Positions 7,940-15,986 of a stretch of 19,763 nt of DNA are shown here, piece by piece. This DNA comes from Bacteroides sp. (GTDB lineage Bacteria; Bacteroidota; Bacteroidia; Bacteroidales; Bacteroidaceae): positions 1 through 19,763 of the forward strand of contig JASLIW010000101.1 of NCBI GenBank assembly GCA_030152865.1, given 5' to 3'. The notes under the pieces were generated by a model. That model saw only the letters and a program-made list of their open reading frames with translations. It ran no database searches and was not told where the DNA came from. Numbering within the stretch: the first letter of the stretch is position 1; every line of letters starts with the position of its first letter. Position numbers and translations under genes: made by a program.

Positions 7940-7974
7940 AAATAAGGCTAGTTGCGTTGCAACTAGCCTTATTT
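7940..7974. terminator. Bidirectional terminator between yidC and uvrA
   Basis: A perfect 16-base stem (AAATAAGGCTAGTTGC with its complement) closes on a GTT loop. The outer A/T-rich arms supply a U-run for both strands. It lies between the convergent stops of yidC and uvrA. Confidence 0.9.
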
Positions 7975-8004
7975 ATTTAATCTCTCTTGAGCTACTTCTA
8001 AACT

Positions 8005-10836
8005 TTAGATCAGCTCTTCTTTTAAGAATTGAGGAGTGTAGCCTACATTACTCTGCACCACCTCTTCAGGAGTTCCGTGTCCTAAGAGCTTACCTCCTCC
8101 TCTACCTCCTTCGGGACCTATATCTATGATGTAGTCAGCTGTTTTAATCACATCAAAATTGTGTTCTATAACTACTACAGTGTTACCCCTATCCACAAGT
8201 TTATTGAGTACAGCTAGCAACACCCGAATATCTTCGAAATGCAGACCTGTAGTTGGCTCATCTAGCACATATAATGTTCGGCCAGTATCACGCTTTGCAA
8301 GTTCAGTAGAGAGCTTTACACGCTGACTTTCACCACCAGATAAAGTAGTGGAAGACTGCCCCAACTTAATATAACCTAAACCCACCTCCTGCAAGACTTG
8401 TATTTTATTGAGTATGCGTGGTACATGTTCAAAAAACTCAACAGCCTGATTGATGGTCATATCTAAAACATCTGCTATAGATTTTCCCTTAAAACGTACT
8501 TCTAGTGTTTCTCTGTTGTAGCGCTTACCGTGGCAATCTTCACAGGGTACATACACATCTGGAAGGAAATTCATTTCAATCGTCTTATACCCATTACCAG
8601 AGCAGGTTTCACAGCGTCCGCCTTTCACATTGAAAGAGAAGCGGCCAGGCTTATAACCTCTAATTTTAGCTTCTGGAAGATCTACAAATAGACTTCTGAT
8701 GTCTGAGAAGACTCCAGTATAGGTTGCAGGGTTAGAGCGTGGAGTTCTCCCTAAAGGAGACTGATCTACATTGACTATTTTATCAATGTGCTCTATTCCT
8801 TCTAGCTTATCGTAAGCAAGTGGATCTTGCAAAGAGCGATAAAACTTTTGAGAAAGAATAGGCTGCAAAGTGTCATTGACTAAGGTGGATTTACCACTGC
8901 CTGATACTCCTGTCACACAAATAAGCATGCCTAAGGGAAACTCTACATCAATCCCCTTTAGGTTGTTTCCTTTAGCTCCTCGGAGCCATAGAGAGTGCCC
9001 ATTACCCTTCCGACGAGTCGGGGGTACTTCTATCTTCTTTTTTCCGTTGAGATACATAGAAGTAAGCGTGTCTGTTTGAAGCATCTCTTGAGGAGTGCCA
9101 GCAAAGACTACTTCTCCACCCAATCTACCTGCACGAGGTCCTAAGTCAACAATATAATCTGCTGCGAGCATCATGTCTTTGTCATGCTCTACTACAATGA
9201 CCGTATTACCCAAGTCACGCAGTTTTTTTAGTGAGTTAATCAAGCGCAGGTTATCACGTTGATGAAGCCCTATGCTTGGTTCATCCAAAATATATAGAAC
9301 ATTTACAAGCTGAGAACCTATCTGTGTGGCCAAACGAATACGCTGGCTTTCACCTCCAGAAAGGCTTACTGAGCTTCTATTAAGTGAGAGGTAATCCAAG
9401 CCTACATCTAATAAGAAGCGAAGACGAGTCTTTAGCTCTTTGAGGATTTCAACGGCTATTATTTTTTGGGTATCTGTCAAATAGACTTCCACCCCATCCA
9501 TCCATTCATAGAGCTCTGCGATATCCATTGAAGCTAAGTCGTGGATGTTTTTATCGTGAATTTTGAAACTTAGCGCTTCCTTATTTAGCTTAGCTCCCTG
9601 ACAGCTAGGACAGCTAGCTGTTTGAGAAAATTGATCGGCCCACTTCTTGGCTGTAGCTGAGGCATTTTTCTCTTGGATCATTTGGATATACTTAATTACG
9701 CCCTCAAAGGTGACAAAGTAATCTGAAGATGTGCCAATCAATGTATTTTTAATCTTAATACGCTCGTCTGAACCATAAAGAACTTCTTCTAACAAATCCT
9801 CAGATAAATCAGCTACTGGAGTTTTGATATCTTCATCATACTTCTCTAAAAGTGCTGCTATCTGCCAAAAAATCATAGAGTTTTTATACTTACCCAGTGG
9901 AACTATAGCTCCATCGTAAATAGACTTAGTCGTATTGGGTATGACTTTATGTATATCTATCTGATTGACAACACCTAGGCCCTTGCACTTTTTACAATAT
10001 CCCTGAGGTGAATTGAAAGAGAAGTTGTGTGGGGCTGGCTCACTGTAAGATAGCCCTGTAGATGGACACATCAGGCGCTTACTATAGTGACGAACTTCAC
10101 CGGTCTCATTATCGAGTATCATAATCAGCCCATCACCTTGTTTCATTGCAATAGCGACACTCTGCTTCAAGCGATCAAGGTCGGTATTGGATACAGCCAT
10201 TTTATCAATCACAATTTCAATATCGTGATTTTTGTAGCGATCGAGCTTCAAGCCATAAACAATTTCTCTGATTTCACCATCTACACGTACATGCAAATAA
10301 CCTTTCTTACGGATTTGCTCAAATAACTCTTTGTAATGTCCTTTACGTGTACGTACCACGGGAGCTAACAAGTAAATACGCTTACCTAAATACTGCTCCA
10401 AAATTAGATTAAGTACCTGCTCTTCGGTATACTTCACCATTTGCTCCCCTGTGTTGTAGGAGTAGGCAATACCTGCACGTGCAAAGAGAAGACGAAGGTA
10501 GTCATAAATTTCAGTGGTGGTACCCACGGTAGAGCGAGGATTGCGATTGGTCGTTTTTTGCTCAATAGAGATCACTGGGCTTAGGCCTGTAATCTTATCA
10601 ACATCGGGGCGCTCCATGTTTCCCAAGAAATTACGAGCATAGGCAGAGAAAGTTTCAATGTATCTGCGCTGACCTTCAGCAAAAATCGTATCAAAAGCCA
10701 AGGAAGACTTCCCACTACCACTTAAACCTGTAATAACGGTTAGGCTATTTCTCGGTATTTCAACATCAATATTTTTCAGGTTGTGTACACGAGCACCGTA
10801 AACACGTATATATTCATTTTCTAGCATATTCATCAT
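8005..10836 (-). CDS. uvrA: Excinuclease ABC subunit A
   Basis: UvrA is the damage-sensing dimeric ATPase of nucleotide excision repair and loads UvrB onto DNA. At 943 residues it is a normal length. Two ABC cassettes are visible: Walker A GLSGSGKS (37-44) and GVSGSGKS (643-650); signatures LSGGESQRI (492-500) and LSGGESQRV (832-840); Walker B ILDEPSIGLH (516-525) and VLDEPTTGLH (857-866). Zinc-module cysteines are present at 409/412, and at 742/745 with 765/768. The first module is atypical: C257-P-S-T in place of CxxC, with its partner C281/C284 intact. Three near-adjacent Met codons (residues 1, 2 and 4) leave the exact start open by up to three residues. uvrB lies about 6.7 kb away on the other strand, so the two are not one operon. 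Confidence 0.98.
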   Translation of the reverse strand: MMNMLENEYIRVYGARVHNLKNIDVEIPRNSLTVITGLSGSGKSSLAFDTIFAEGQRRYIETFSAYARNFLGNMERPDVDKITGLSPVISIEQKTTNRNPRSTVGTTTEIYDYLRLLFARAGIAYSYNTGEQMVKYTEEQVLNLILEQYLGKRIYLLAPVVRTRKGHYKELFEQIRKKGYLHVRVDGEIREIVYGLKLDRYKNHDIEIVIDKMAVSNTDLDRLKQSVAIAMKQGDGLIMILDNETGEVRHYSKRLMCPSTGLSYSEPAPHNFSFNSPQGYCKKCKGLGVVNQIDIHKVIPNTTKSIYDGAIVPLGKYKNSMIFWQIAALLEKYDEDIKTPVADLSEDLLEEVLYGSDERIKIKNTLIGTSSDYFVTFEGVIKYIQMIQEKNASATAKKWADQFSQTASCPSCQGAKLNKEALSFKIHDKNIHDLASMDIAELYEWMDGVEVYLTDTQKIIAVEILKELKTRLRFLLDVGLDYLSLNRSSVSLSGGESQRIRLATQIGSQLVNVLYILDEPSIGLHQRDNLRLINSLKKLRDLGNTVIVVEHDKDMMLAADYIVDLGPRAGRLGGEVVFAGTPQEMLQTDTLTSMYLNGKKKIEVPPTRRKGNGHSLWLRGAKGNNLKGIDVEFPLGMLICVTGVSGSGKSTLVNDTLQPILSQKFYRSLQDPLAYDKLEGIEHIDKIVNVDQSPLGRTPRSNPATYTGVFSDIRSLFVDLPEAKIRGYKPGRFSFNVKGGRCETCSGNGYKTIEMNFLPDVYVPCEDCHGKRYNRETLEVRFKGKSIADVLDMTINQAVEFFEHVPRILNKIQVLQEVGLGYIKLGQSSTTLSGGESQRVKLSTELAKRDTGRTLYVLDEPTTGLHFEDIRVLLAVLNKLVDRGNTVVVIEHNFDVIKTADYIIDIGPEGGRGGGKLLGHGTPEEVVQSNVGYTPQFLKEELI

Positions 10837-10909
10837 TCAGAAATTCTTTTATTCATGCGAGTTATTTTACATAACTACCTCATAAAAGTGACTGTAAAGC
10901 ATCAAACTA

Positions 10910-10917
10910 CAAAATTA
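10910..10917 (-). promoter_or_regulatory. Possible uvrA promoter -7 element
   Basis: The minus strand reads TAATTTTG (complement of 10910-10917), matching TAnnTTTG, about 75 bases before the uvrA start. No good -33 box was found at normal spacing. No LexA-like palindrome was recognised in the spacer. Confidence 0.35.
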
Positions 10918-11001
10918 ACGTTTAGTTCTCAATTATAGTTTTAAATCAATCAATATTATTTTTCTTAACTTCATATCTATGAACATTTATCACTTTATTT
11001 G

Positions 11002-11009
11002 TACCTTTG
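11002..11009 (+). promoter_or_regulatory. Predicted -7 element for the LysM-PorT gene pair
   Basis: TACCTTTG is an exact match to the Bacteroidetes -7 consensus TAnnTTTG, 45 bases before the chosen ATG at 11055. No clear TTG occurs at the expected -33 distance. The TTG that would extend the downstream reading frame to 11007 lies within this box, which argues against it being a start codon. Confidence 0.55.
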
Positions 11010-11054
11010 CTTCATATTGAGGTATTAATTCTAAGCTATTACAACCAAACCAGA

Positions 11055-12869
11055 ATGAACAAAATAAAGCATATACTACTTCTACTTACACTCTTGAGCT
11101 GCTCTTACGTACAAGGCTTTGCTCAACAAGCTAACGAGTACTTTTTACACACCATTCAGAAAGGAGAGAACTTAGGCTCTATTTCAAGCATGTACAAGGT
11201 GAGTAAAGAAGAAATCATCAAGTTAAACCCTGGCTCAGATCGAGTAATCTATACAGGCAAGGCATTGAAGATTCCTCAAAAGCTGGTCAAAAGCAAAGAC
11301 GATGTTTTCTATACAATCAAACCCGGTGACACCCTTTATAGACTCTCTGTAAACTATAAAGTATCCGTCGAATCTATCATTAGAGCTAACCCAGGCCTAA
11401 GCGAAAAGAACTTTCGCAGCGGGCAGGTTATACGCATCCCCAAAGCTACAGAGCAGGAAATCCAACAAGAGCTTACAAAGCGTCAACAGGAGGGTTTAGA
11501 AACAGCTGTGCGCCCTGAAGTAAAACCACGCTGCAAAGAAATGCACAAAGTGAAACGAAGAGAAACCATCTATAGCGTAAGCCGAAAATACAAGATCACA
11601 GAAGAGGAGCTTATCGCTGCCAACCCAGAACTCAAAAAAGGGATGAAGCGAGGCATGTTTGTTTGCATCCCCTACCCTAAAGAGGAACAAGCTCCGCTAG
11701 AACCCGAGGTAATGGAGAACCCTTTTATTCAAGACAATCCTCCTACCGACAAAGAACTCTTTAAAGAGGTAGAACATGAATCTCTTTTCAAAACACTAGC
11801 TACTATACAAGCTGCTATTATCTTACCTTTAGTACCCGAAAACGGACACAATGCAGAGTCTTTACGTATGATGGAGTTTTATGAAGGCTTTTTACTTGCT
11901 GTCGACAGCATTAAAAAGTTGGGCTCTTCGGTAGATTTGCATGTTTATGATTCGGGCAGAACCGTTTATTCAGTACAGCAGCTACTAGCAAAGCCAGAAA
12001 TGAAAAACATGAATGTTATTTTTGGTCCACTATACCCTGAGCAAATCAAACCGCTAGCCGACTTCTCAAAAGAAAATGATATTCGTTTGGTAATACCTTT
12101 TTCATCAAACACTGATGTTGTTTATACCAACCCTGCTGTTTATCAAATTAACACCCCTCAATCTTACCTCTACAGTGAGGTTTATCAGAACTTTTCTAAA
12201 TTGTTTGCTAATCCAAATGTAGTATTTGTTACAACAGAAAAGCTAGACAAGAGTAAGGCTGAGTTTATTCAAGGCTTCAAACAAGATTTAGACACACGAG
12301 GAATAACTCATCAGGAGCTAAACATTGGCCAAGACTTAGATGCTTACCAACTCAAGCTAGATGCAAACAAGCAGAACATCTTTATTCCCACTAGTGGAAA
12401 AGACGTGGTGCTCATAGAGCTAGTACCTAAGCTAAGTCAGCTTATAGAGGAGTATCCTGAGGTGGGCATCAGTATGTTTGGCTACCCTGAGTGGCAAACA
12501 TACACCAGAGATCATATTGATAGCTTCTTCAAGATAGATACCTATTTCTACTCTTCATTCTATACTAATAACTTATTACCAGCAGCAAAAACATTTATAC
12601 GCTCTTACAACCAATGGTATAGCAAAGAGATGCTAGATAAATACCCCAAATATGGCATGTTAGGCTTTGATATCGGCTTCTTCTTCTTAAGAGGTTTATC
12701 CATCTACGGTACAGCTCTAGAGCATCGTATCAAAGATATTAGCCTAGAACCTATTCAAACTGGATTCAACTTTGAACGGGTAAATACTTGGGGAGGTTTC
12801 GTCAATAAAAAAGTCTTTTTTGTTCACTTCAATCGTAAGTTTGAACTAACTAAAATCGACTTTGAATAA
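11055..12869 (+). CDS. Secreted protein with three LysM domains and a periplasmic-binding-like C-terminal region
   Basis: I choose the ATG at 11055 (604 residues) because it opens a clear signal peptide (MNKIKHILLLLTLLSC...GFAQ); upstream in-frame sequence overlaps the promoter. Cleavage after GFAQ near residue 24 seems likely; C16 is a weaker lipoprotein alternative. Three LysM peptidoglycan-binding modules follow at about 30-74, 85-129 (YTIKPGDTLYRLSVNYKVS) and 163-206 (HKVKRRETIYSVSRKYKIT). From about 250 to the end the protein resembles a type 1 periplasmic-binding fold, with MEFYEGFLLAVDSIKKLG and NVIFGPLYPEQIKPLADFS, as in amino-acid-binding and LpoA-like proteins. No ABC transporter is adjacent, so a wall-anchored sensing, scaffolding or cell-wall-synthase-activating role is plausible but inferred. 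It is followed 24 bases later by the PorT-like gene. Confidence 0.88.
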   Translation: MNKIKHILLLLTLLSCSYVQGFAQQANEYFLHTIQKGENLGSISSMYKVSKEEIIKLNPGSDRVIYTGKALKIPQKLVKSKDDVFYTIKPGDTLYRLSVNYKVSVESIIRANPGLSEKNFRSGQVIRIPKATEQEIQQELTKRQQEGLETAVRPEVKPRCKEMHKVKRRETIYSVSRKYKITEEELIAANPELKKGMKRGMFVCIPYPKEEQAPLEPEVMENPFIQDNPPTDKELFKEVEHESLFKTLATIQAAIILPLVPENGHNAESLRMMEFYEGFLLAVDSIKKLGSSVDLHVYDSGRTVYSVQQLLAKPEMKNMNVIFGPLYPEQIKPLADFSKENDIRLVIPFSSNTDVVYTNPAVYQINTPQSYLYSEVYQNFSKLFANPNVVFVTTEKLDKSKAEFIQGFKQDLDTRGITHQELNIGQDLDAYQLKLDANKQNIFIPTSGKDVVLIELVPKLSQLIEEYPEVGISMFGYPEWQTYTRDHIDSFFKIDTYFYSSFYTNNLLPAAKTFIRSYNQWYSKEMLDKYPKYGMLGFDIGFFFLRGLSIYGTALEHRIKDISLEPIQTGFNFERVNTWGGFVNKKVFFVHFNRKFELTKIDFE

Positions 12870-12893
12870 TCAAAGGAAGTAGGATATACACCC

Positions 12894-13583
12894 ATGCATA
12901 CATTAAAAAGATTAAGCTTAATTGGTATTCTTCTCATCTGTGTAGCTAGTCTAAAGGCACAGGTAGGTGATTTGCGAAACAACATCAGTATAGGAGGGAA
13001 TGTAGGTGTAAATATGAGTTCTGTCATGTTTACTCCTACCATCAAGCAAGGCTCACTTATGGGGCCTACATTTGGGCTCTCATTTCGCTATATTTCAGAA
13101 AAGTATTTTGCCATGATTGCAGGTGCTCTTCTAGAGGTAAACTTTTCTCAAAGAGGCTGGAAAGAGAAATTTGACGAGCAGCCAAACAATAGCTACCAGC
13201 GTACGATGAACTATGTATCCATCCCTTTTTTAGCACATCTAGCCTTCGGTAAAGAAGAAAAGGGTTTACAGTTCTTTATCCACCTTGGGCCTGAAGTGGC
13301 ATTTCTACTCAGTGAAAAGGAGAGCTTTAGTGATGACTTTGACCCACTCAATGTGGTCATCTACCAGTACGGCAAAACAGCAAATAGGAAGTTTGATTAT
13401 GGTATAACAGGTGGCTTAGGTCTTGAGCTCAAAACCAGAAAAGCCGGGAATTTTCTCTTAGAGGGTAGGTATTACTTCGGCTTATCCGACTTTTACAATA
13501 ACTCCAAAAAAGACTACTTTGACCGATCAGCACACAGCGTGATTTCAGTCAAGCTTTCCTATCTGTTTGACCTAAGGAAATAA
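12894..13583 (+). CDS. PorT-family outer-membrane beta-barrel protein
   Basis: A 229-residue secreted protein with a signal peptide (MHTLKRLSLIGILLICVASLKAQ, cleaved near residue 23). It has repeated amphipathic strands typical of the eight-stranded outer-membrane barrel family that includes PorT of the type IX secretion system. Recognisable stretches include SIGGNVGVNMSSV, VNFSQRGWKEKF, NYVSIPFLAHLAFG and FDYGITGGLGLELK, with a final SVKLSYLFDL strand. In Porphyromonas PorT is needed for secretion of gingipains, but the family is broad and short barrels are hard to tell apart, so I do not assign the symbol. It is 24 bases after the LysM gene and should share its transcript; the pair probably works together at the outer membrane-peptidoglycan interface. 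Confidence 0.82.
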   Translation: MHTLKRLSLIGILLICVASLKAQVGDLRNNISIGGNVGVNMSSVMFTPTIKQGSLMGPTFGLSFRYISEKYFAMIAGALLEVNFSQRGWKEKFDEQPNNSYQRTMNYVSIPFLAHLAFGKEEKGLQFFIHLGPEVAFLLSEKESFSDDFDPLNVVIYQYGKTANRKFDYGITGGLGLELKTRKAGNFLLEGRYYFGLSDFYNNSKKDYFDRSAHSVISVKLSYLFDLRK

Positions 13584-13607
13584 GACACAAGCTCAATTAT
13601 ATAGGGC

Positions 13608-13654
13608 ACATAAAAAAGGCTAAGTTAGTATATACTACTTAGCCTTTTTTATGT
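13608..13654. terminator. Bidirectional terminator between the PorT-like and DUF4293 genes
   Basis: An 18-base perfect stem (ACATAAAAAAGGCTAAGT at 13608-13625 with its complement at 13637-13654) encloses an 11-base loop that is itself nearly palindromic. T-runs follow on both strands, and it lies between convergent stops. Confidence 0.9.
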
Positions 13655-13674
13655 CTCTTATCAAGAACTATCAC

Positions 13675-14124
13675 TTAGCGGATGCGATCATATGAACGTA
13701 CAAGCGCCTCATCTTTACCTACACCGCGTAAAGCCAAATAAGTTAAGATCAAAGCAATAGCTGGTAGTGCTACTGTCCACTTAATAATGTAATCTGCACC
13801 CAAGTCACTTTTTATTTTGAGTGTGTAAAAAACAAGTACCCCATAGTAACCCAAAATCAAAAGCATATTTAATATGCAGAGGCGGATTTGATGAGGTCTG
13901 AATTTATACAGAAATAGAGTAAAGAAAGCAATGACTGCTGAAAATAAAAGAAGTGCAAATAATGCCCAGGTAGAGAATGTTTGATCTTCTAATATAAGCC
14001 CAAGTGGCTTAAAATCATAGTGTGCTCCTTCGGCTGTTAAAAAATAGCCTTGCGAGACAAAGGCACACACACTTAATATCACGGTTACTAATAATAAATA
14101 GACAGATTGAATTCGCTGAATCAT
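13675..14124 (-). CDS. DUF4293 family membrane protein
   Basis: A 149-residue integral membrane protein of a Bacteroidetes-specific family of unknown function. Four hydrophobic segments are seen at about residues 8-26, 52-73, 82-102 and 116-133, with a short basic C-terminus (RSYDRIR). The opening MIQRIQSVYLLLV is characteristic of the family. It lies downstream of rpoZ on the same strand, but a strong hairpin terminator sits between them, so it may be read partly by readthrough or from a promoter I could not identify. Conservation of the bamD-rpoZ-DUF4293 neighbourhood in relatives would suggest a shared link, but no function should be inferred from that alone. Confidence 0.88.
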   Translation of the reverse strand: MIQRIQSVYLLLVTVILSVCAFVSQGYFLTAEGAHYDFKPLGLILEDQTFSTWALFALLLFSAVIAFFTLFLYKFRPHQIRLCILNMLLILGYYGVLVFYTLKIKSDLGADYIIKWTVALPAIALILTYLALRGVGKDEALVRSYDRIR

Positions 14125-14161
14125 AGTGTAATTTGTTTAAAACTTATATTGACCTAACAAT

Positions 14162-14215
14162 AAAAAAGTCAAGTAATAAAAGCGAGTTCAAACTCATTAC
14201 TTACTACTTGACTTT
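14162..14215 (-). terminator. Terminator after bamD-rpoZ
   Basis: AAAGTCAAGTA (14165-14175) pairs perfectly with TACTTGACTTT (14205-14215). On the minus strand the stem is followed by a run of T's (complement of 14162-14167), fitting an intrinsic terminator 36 bases past the rpoZ stop. An inner ATTACTT/AAGTAAT pairing could shift the stem. Confidence 0.75.
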
Positions 14216-14250
14216 AGTATATTTCTAACTTTTAGTTTTCACTAAAGCTT

Positions 14251-14592
14251 TTACTGTAATCTTTCTTTTTCCTTGGCTGGATTTCTATAGTAAATCTTAC
14301 CCTCTAGATACTCTTGTGTGGCAATAAGAGTAGCTTTAGGCAGGCGCTCGTAATAACGAGAGATCTCTATCTGCTCTCTATTTTCGAAAACCTCTTCCAA
14401 GTTGTCTTTATCTGGACTAGCTGCAAACTCAGCTAGTTTCTTGGTAAGATCATTTTTCATTTCAACGCTTAATTGATTGGCACGCTTACCAATGATTGAA
14501 ACAGTTTCATAAATATTACCAGTATCTTGCCAAAAATCTACAAGGTCACGAGTTACTGTTGTTGCAGGAGCTTTTGATTTTTTGTAATCCAT
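14251..14592 (-). CDS. rpoZ: RNA polymerase omega subunit (Bacteroidetes form)
   Basis: Omega helps fold and hold the beta-prime subunit in RNA polymerase. The 113-residue product has the Bacteroidetes-type sequence: MDYKKSKAPATTVTRDLVDF, then NIYETVSIIGKRANQLSVEM (about 27-46), ENREQIEISRYYERLPK (about 70-86) and a terminal TLIATQEYLEGKIYYRNPAK. It differs from the shorter proteobacterial omega but keeps the RxxQ-type IGKRANQ helix. It lies 49 bases downstream of bamD on the same strand, with no terminator between, so both likely share the bamD promoter. Confidence 0.9.
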   Translation of the reverse strand: MDYKKSKAPATTVTRDLVDFWQDTGNIYETVSIIGKRANQLSVEMKNDLTKKLAEFAASPDKDNLEEVFENREQIEISRYYERLPKATLIATQEYLEGKIYYRNPAKEKERLQ

Positions 14593-14641
14593 AAATTTGT
14601 ATCTTAAATTTAGTCCTTAATTCCTATTGTTTTATTCCTAA

Positions 14642-15451
14642 TTATAATTCTATATCAATTACTTTCACTGACTCTTTAAATAGCCGGTCTGCCTCTTTCT
14701 TGTATTTAGATTCGGGGAACTCATTGGTGAAAGAGTAGTACTCATCAATAACATCACGATAGCGTTCTTCCTTTTTCTCTTCCAAACTGTGGAAAGCTAT
14801 CTTGTACTTTGAAAGCAATATCAGCATACTCAGCTCTTCACGCTGCTTGGTATAAGGATATTCATTGAGCGCATTCTGAGCTGTAATAATACACGATTCA
14901 TAGTTATTGCCCATATATAATCCCAAATCATAATAAAGCTGAGCAGCTAGAAACTCTTTTCTCACCAGCTTTTCTTGAAGCTCAAACATCATATCTTGCG
15001 CTTCTTTCTTTCTTACACTGTTGGGATATTCTTCTATATAAAGGTGTAACTCCTGAATTGCTTTATAAGTACTTGTTTGATCTAAACGAGGCTCAGGTGT
15101 ATCTAAATACAAAGATTTACCAGCTTGAAACCGAGCTATTTCAGCATACTTACCACTAGGATAACTTGTGTAGTAAGTAATAAAAGTCATAGCTGCGGTA
15201 GCATAATCTTTTTGATTCATATAACACATACCCAGCAGATAAACGGATTCCTCTGCCTTGTCAGTACCTTTTAAGGGGATAGTCAATCCATCCAAAAGAG
15301 TTGCCGCCTTATTATACTTACCTTTTGCATAATAAGCTTTTGCTGCCTCGTATTGATAAACTAAATCCCTACTCTTTAATACTTTGTTGTATTGCCCGCA
15401 CGATGAGATTACAATCGCAACAAGCAGAGTAATTATAATATTTTTCTTCAT
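14642..15451 (-). CDS. bamD: Outer-membrane assembly lipoprotein BamD
   Basis: BamD is the essential lipoprotein partner of BamA in the machine that folds outer-membrane proteins. The 269-residue precursor has a lipoprotein signal (MKKNIIITLLVAIVISSC) with acylated C18. The remainder is helical with TPR-like repeats: YEAAKAYYAKGKYNKAATLLDG (about 34-55), VYLLGMCYMNQKDYATAAMTF (about 69-89), FQAGKSLYLDTPEP (about 107-120) and a later SKYKKEADRLFKES near the C-terminus. Length and layout match BamD/YfiO. It stands first in a unit with rpoZ and has one of the best promoters in the window. Confidence 0.93.
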   Translation of the reverse strand: MKKNIIITLLVAIVISSCGQYNKVLKSRDLVYQYEAAKAYYAKGKYNKAATLLDGLTIPLKGTDKAEESVYLLGMCYMNQKDYATAAMTFITYYTSYPSGKYAEIARFQAGKSLYLDTPEPRLDQTSTYKAIQELHLYIEEYPNSVRKKEAQDMMFELQEKLVRKEFLAAQLYYDLGLYMGNNYESCIITAQNALNEYPYTKQREELSMLILLSKYKIAFHSLEEKKEERYRDVIDEYYSFTNEFPESKYKKEADRLFKESVKVIDIEL

Positions 15452-15471
15452 TCTAAGTTAAAAATATTGTG

Positions 15472-15502
15472 CAAATTTACTTATTCATACCGAATAAACC
15501 AA
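15472..15502 (-). promoter_or_regulatory. Strong predicted promoter of bamD-rpoZ
   Basis: On the minus strand TTGG (complement of 15499-15502) is followed after 19 bases by TAAATTTG (complement of 15472-15479). This fits both the -33 and -7 elements of the Bacteroidetes sigma-ABfr consensus with correct spacing. The -7 box lies about 21 bases before the bamD ATG, giving a short leader. Confidence 0.7.
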
Positions 15503-15673
15503 TTTATCTTACTTTATTCTGTACTGAATTTCACCTCTATATCTAGGAAGTAGCACAAGCTATGCTATCGTCTAAATATACGGCTTTTACTACGTTTCAC
15601 CAAATGAACTATTTAAAACAATTCCAAGTAAATCAAACAAAACAGCCAAGCTGGTGTTTATTTAGGTAGATTA

Positions 15674-15892
15674 ATGAAAAATAGTATGTTACAGAATTTT
15701 ATACGTAAAAATAAATTATACTTCATTGGTGCTGGTGTAGGAGCTGTAGCTGGCTTTTTATATTGGAAGTTTATTGGCTGCACAACAGGTACTTGCCCCA
15801 TTACAGCATCACCTATCAATAGCGTGATATACGGCGCTGTTTTGTTTAGTTTAGTCTTTAGCCTATTTAAGAAAAACAAGCCTAAAGAGTAG
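15674..15892 (+). CDS. DUF6132 family small membrane protein
   Basis: A 72-residue protein with a basic N-terminus, a first membrane helix at about residues 16-35 (YFIGAGVGAVAGFLYWKFIG), a short loop with the conserved CTTGTCPIT motif (C36, C41), a second helix near 48-65 and a lysine-rich end (FKKNKPKE). This layout matches the DUF6132 family, whose function is unknown. The two cysteines in a CxxxxCP loop between helices suggest redox or metal chemistry at the membrane face, but this is inference. A second Met at residue 5 is an alternative start. It is divergent from bamD, has no clear TAnnTTTG promoter, and ends at its own terminator. Confidence 0.82.
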   Translation: MKNSMLQNFIRKNKLYFIGAGVGAVAGFLYWKFIGCTTGTCPITASPINSVIYGAVLFSLVFSLFKKNKPKE

Positions 15893-15926
15893 ATTAAATT
15901 AGTTTTAACTTGAATTACATAATGCC

Positions 15927-15960
15927 AAAAACGGAAGAGTAGATGTACTTTTCCGTTTTT
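15927..15960 (+). terminator. Terminator of the DUF6132 gene
   Basis: AAAAACGGAA (15927-15936) pairs with TTCCGTTTTT (15951-15960). An inner AGTA/TACT pair closes a GATG loop after one G-T pair. The 3' arm ends in a T-run, 34 bases past the stop. Confidence 0.85.
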
Positions 15961-15986
15961 ATTTTGAGACAATAACTCTGTCCCCA

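Noticed and set aside
10087..10326. A 79-residue plus-strand frame inside uvrA
   Set aside because: Antisense shadow of UvrA; no domain and no promoter.
11007..11054. Upstream extension of the LysM protein from a TTG
   Set aside because: The TTG belongs to the predicted -7 promoter element and the extension would bury the signal peptide.
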